Of a stretch of 62,031 nt of DNA, positions 60,961 to 62,031 are shown piece by piece; position 1 is the first letter of the stretch, and each line of letters starts with the position of its first letter. Source of the DNA: Oribacterium sp. KHPX15 (lineage in GTDB: Bacteria > Bacillota > Clostridia > Lachnospirales > Lachnospiraceae); NCBI RefSeq assembly GCF_900107835.1, contig NZ_FNRG01000025.1:1-62031 (forward strand), read 5' to 3'. A model generated the notes under the pieces. The model searched no databases. It saw only the letters and a list, made by a program, of their open reading frames with translations, and was not told the origin of the DNA. The position numbers and the translations under genes are program-made.

Positions 60961-61033
60961 CCGACTTTGTATTTGAAATGAGTCCCACCAGAATCAAAGG
61001 GACTGACAGTTCAGATCAAGGAGGAGAAAAAAT

Positions 61034-61624
61034 ATGAAGAAATTAGTAATGATGACAGCAACAGCAGGTCTTATGCTTGCACTTTCAGCATGTGGATCAA
61101 CTTCAGCACCTGAGGCTACAACAGCTGCAGCTCAGGAGACAACAGTAGCAGCAGAAGAGACAACTGCAGCAGCAGAAGAGACAACTGCAGCAGCAGAGGA
61201 GACAACTGCAGCAGCAGAAGAGACAACTGCAGCAGCAGAGGAGACAACTGCCGCAGCAGAAGAGACAACTGCAGCAGCAGAGGAGACAACTGCAGCAGCA
61301 GAAGAGACAACTGCAGCAGCAGAAGAGACAACTGCAGCAGCTGAGGAGACAACAGCCGCAGCTGAGGAAGAGGGAACAACTCTTACAGGCACAGCAAAGG
61401 GCTTCGGCGGAGACGTTACAGTAACTCTTACAATGGATGGAGATAAGATCGTTAAAGCTTCTATCGAAGGCAAGGATGAGACTCCTAACGTTGGTGGTGC
61501 AGCACTTGCAGATCTTGAGAAGCAGATCGTTGATGCAGGTTCAGATGAGATTGACGGTGTTTCAGGCGCAACCATCACATCAACAGGTGTTAAGGAAGCT
61601 GTTAAGGCTGCTCTTGCCAAGTAA
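61034..61624 (+). CDS. FMN-binding domain lipoprotein with EETTAAA repeats
   Basis: This 196-residue lipoprotein has the lipobox LSAC (C20). Ten exact EETTAAA heptads (41-110) form a flexible or helical spacer, followed by an FMN_bind domain (TGTAKGFGGDVTVTLTMDGDKI..). The end has DGVSGATITSTG; in this family FMN is attached to the Thr of SGAT by ApbE-type flavin transferase. It is thus probably an extracytoplasmic flavoprotein in electron transfer. GGAGGAG precedes the ATG. Confidence 0.9.
   Translation: MKKLVMMTATAGLMLALSACGSTSAPEATTAAAQETTVAAEETTAAAEETTAAAEETTAAAEETTAAAEETTAAAEETTAAAEETTAAAEETTAAAEETTAAAEETTAAAEEEGTTLTGTAKGFGGDVTVTLTMDGDKIVKASIEGKDETPNVGGAALADLEKQIVDAGSDEIDGVSGATITSTGVKEAVKAALAK
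61154..61363 (+). repeat. 21 bp tandem repeats inside the FMN lipoprotein gene
   Basis: Ten in-frame units GCAGCAGAAGAGACAACT plus one codon. They differ mainly at GAA/GAG wobble positions. This is a likely length-variable spacer. Confidence 0.88.
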
Positions 61625-61652
61625 TCGTAGGTCGTTATTAATAAACCGATAG

Positions 61653-61702
61653 TAAATCCCTTCCGGAGCATCTGTTATGGCAGATGACCCGGGAGGGATT
61701 TT
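61653..61702 (+). terminator. Terminator after the FMN lipoprotein gene
   Basis: AAATCCCT..CCGG..CATCTG pairs with CAGATG..CCGG..AGGGATTT, tail TCTGATTTT. Confidence 0.7.
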
Positions 61703-62031
61703 CTGATTTTCAGAGCCACTGGAGAGAACCGTCCCCGATTGTCTTCGTCCCCGGTGATATTCTTTAGTCGGTAAACGTACCTTTATTTGATTGACTAATA
61801 TCATATGTAGTAACAGTTCAGCCTGCAATGCTTCGCGAAGACCGTGGTCGGCTCTTTTCCCCACCATCCGGAGTTGTTGGAACCACTGATTGACCTTAAA
61901 ACTCAGAATTCAGAATATAAGTCAATGTAACCTGCCATTCAGGATGACTCAAATGCTGATTATTTGAAATTGAGTCAATTTCAGGATGACCTAAATCCTG
62001 ATTACCTGAAATTGAGTCAATGTAACCTGCC
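61703..62031. other. Terminal intergenic region with REP and dyad array
   Basis: No gene is seen to the window end. It holds a REP-like segment (61723-61756, GAGAACCGTCCCC and CCGGTG) and the start of dyad array D. Confidence 0.6.
61810..62031. repeat. Dyad array D, cut by the window end
   Basis: The end motif GTAACAGTTCAGCCTG (61810-61825) is followed by dyads at 61891-61924 (34 bp), 61945-61977 (33 bp) and 61987-62019 (33 bp). The first linker is 20 bp; the second is 9 bp and looks like a shortened copy. Arms include TGACTCAA/TTGAGTCA. Confidence 0.82.

Larger units (their letters stand above)
60761..61033 (+). other. Intergenic region before the FMN-binding lipoprotein gene
   Basis: No gene is seen. 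It contains the terminator at 60890-60920 and the promoter at 60932-60960, then a GGAGGAG ribosome binding site. Confidence 0.6.

Noticed and set aside
61132-61671. Ser/Ala/Val repeat protein on the minus strand
   Set aside because: It is the mirror of the EETTAAA repeats in the FMN lipoprotein gene.

Overview
The window looks like the chromosome of an anaerobic gut or rumen Firmicute of the Lachnospiraceae (Butyrivibrio-like). The evidence is the protein style (ETTAAAE-rich lipoprotein linkers, VLGAxR..TGD and xPTG surface-anchor ends), the [FeFe]-hydrogenase maturases, zinc-type ribosomal protein L33, an archaeal-type ProRS, and strong AGGAGG ribosome binding sites. This assignment is an inference. 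I see no tRNA, rRNA, CRISPR array, phage or intact insertion sequence.

Layout. (1) 1-664: 5' part of a PD-(D/E)XK nuclease-family gene. (2) 1.4-12.4 kb: a sortase-B type pilus operon (tip adhesin with vWA domain, small coiled-coil protein, catalytically dead signal-peptidase-like SipA, major pilin, sortase, basal pilin, second sortase). (3) 13.8-22.6 kb: a diverged second copy with adhesin, pilin and basal pilin but no sortase and no SipA, so it probably borrows the assembly enzymes of the first. Gene debris and one small orphan gene lie between the copies. (4) 22.8-33.8 kb: housekeeping genes (proS, aroC, a lactonase, cca, a phosphoglucomutase, a membrane acyltransferase, a CmpB-like membrane protein), separated by unusual repeats. 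(5) 34.0-38.4 kb: a TM1266-type regulator, a structured leader RNA, then hydF-hydE-hydG. (6) 39.1-46.7 kb: a sugar-use regulon: P-loop kinase, GH13_18 sugar phosphorylase, ABC importer and LacI regulator. Near-identical LacI-type operators precede the kinase and importer units, which ties them together; the glucose-1-phosphate made could enter glycolysis through the phosphoglucomutase at 29.6 kb. (7) 46.8-51.2 kb: mreB, recD2, comF. (8) 51.2-55.8 kb: a LysR regulator, then rpmG-secE-nusG-rplK-rplA and the L10 leader with rplJ-rplL. (9) 55.8-59.2 kb, minus strand: a Fur-family regulator followed by a zinc/manganese ABC importer. (10) 59.5-61.6 kb: a membrane GGDEF protein and an FMN-binding lipoprotein.

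The most striking unexplained structure is a family of intergenic arrays (24.5-24.9, 27.6-27.9 and 61.8-62.0 kb, with debris near 38.8 kb). They are built from 33-34 bp dyads bounded by TGACy..rGTCA and spaced by 20 bp linkers, giving an almost exact 54 bp period. The arms change together between copies. Two arrays carry an end motif, GTAACAGTTCAGCC, which is present in inverted orientation at both ends of one of them. The second lead is the leader RNA before hydF, where a 12 bp closing helix competes with a rho-independent terminator, as in a riboswitch. Two palindromic REP-like families (GGGGTCTGACCCC and GGGGACGGTTCTC types) and a 221 bp fold-back element add to the mobile-looking intergenic DNA.
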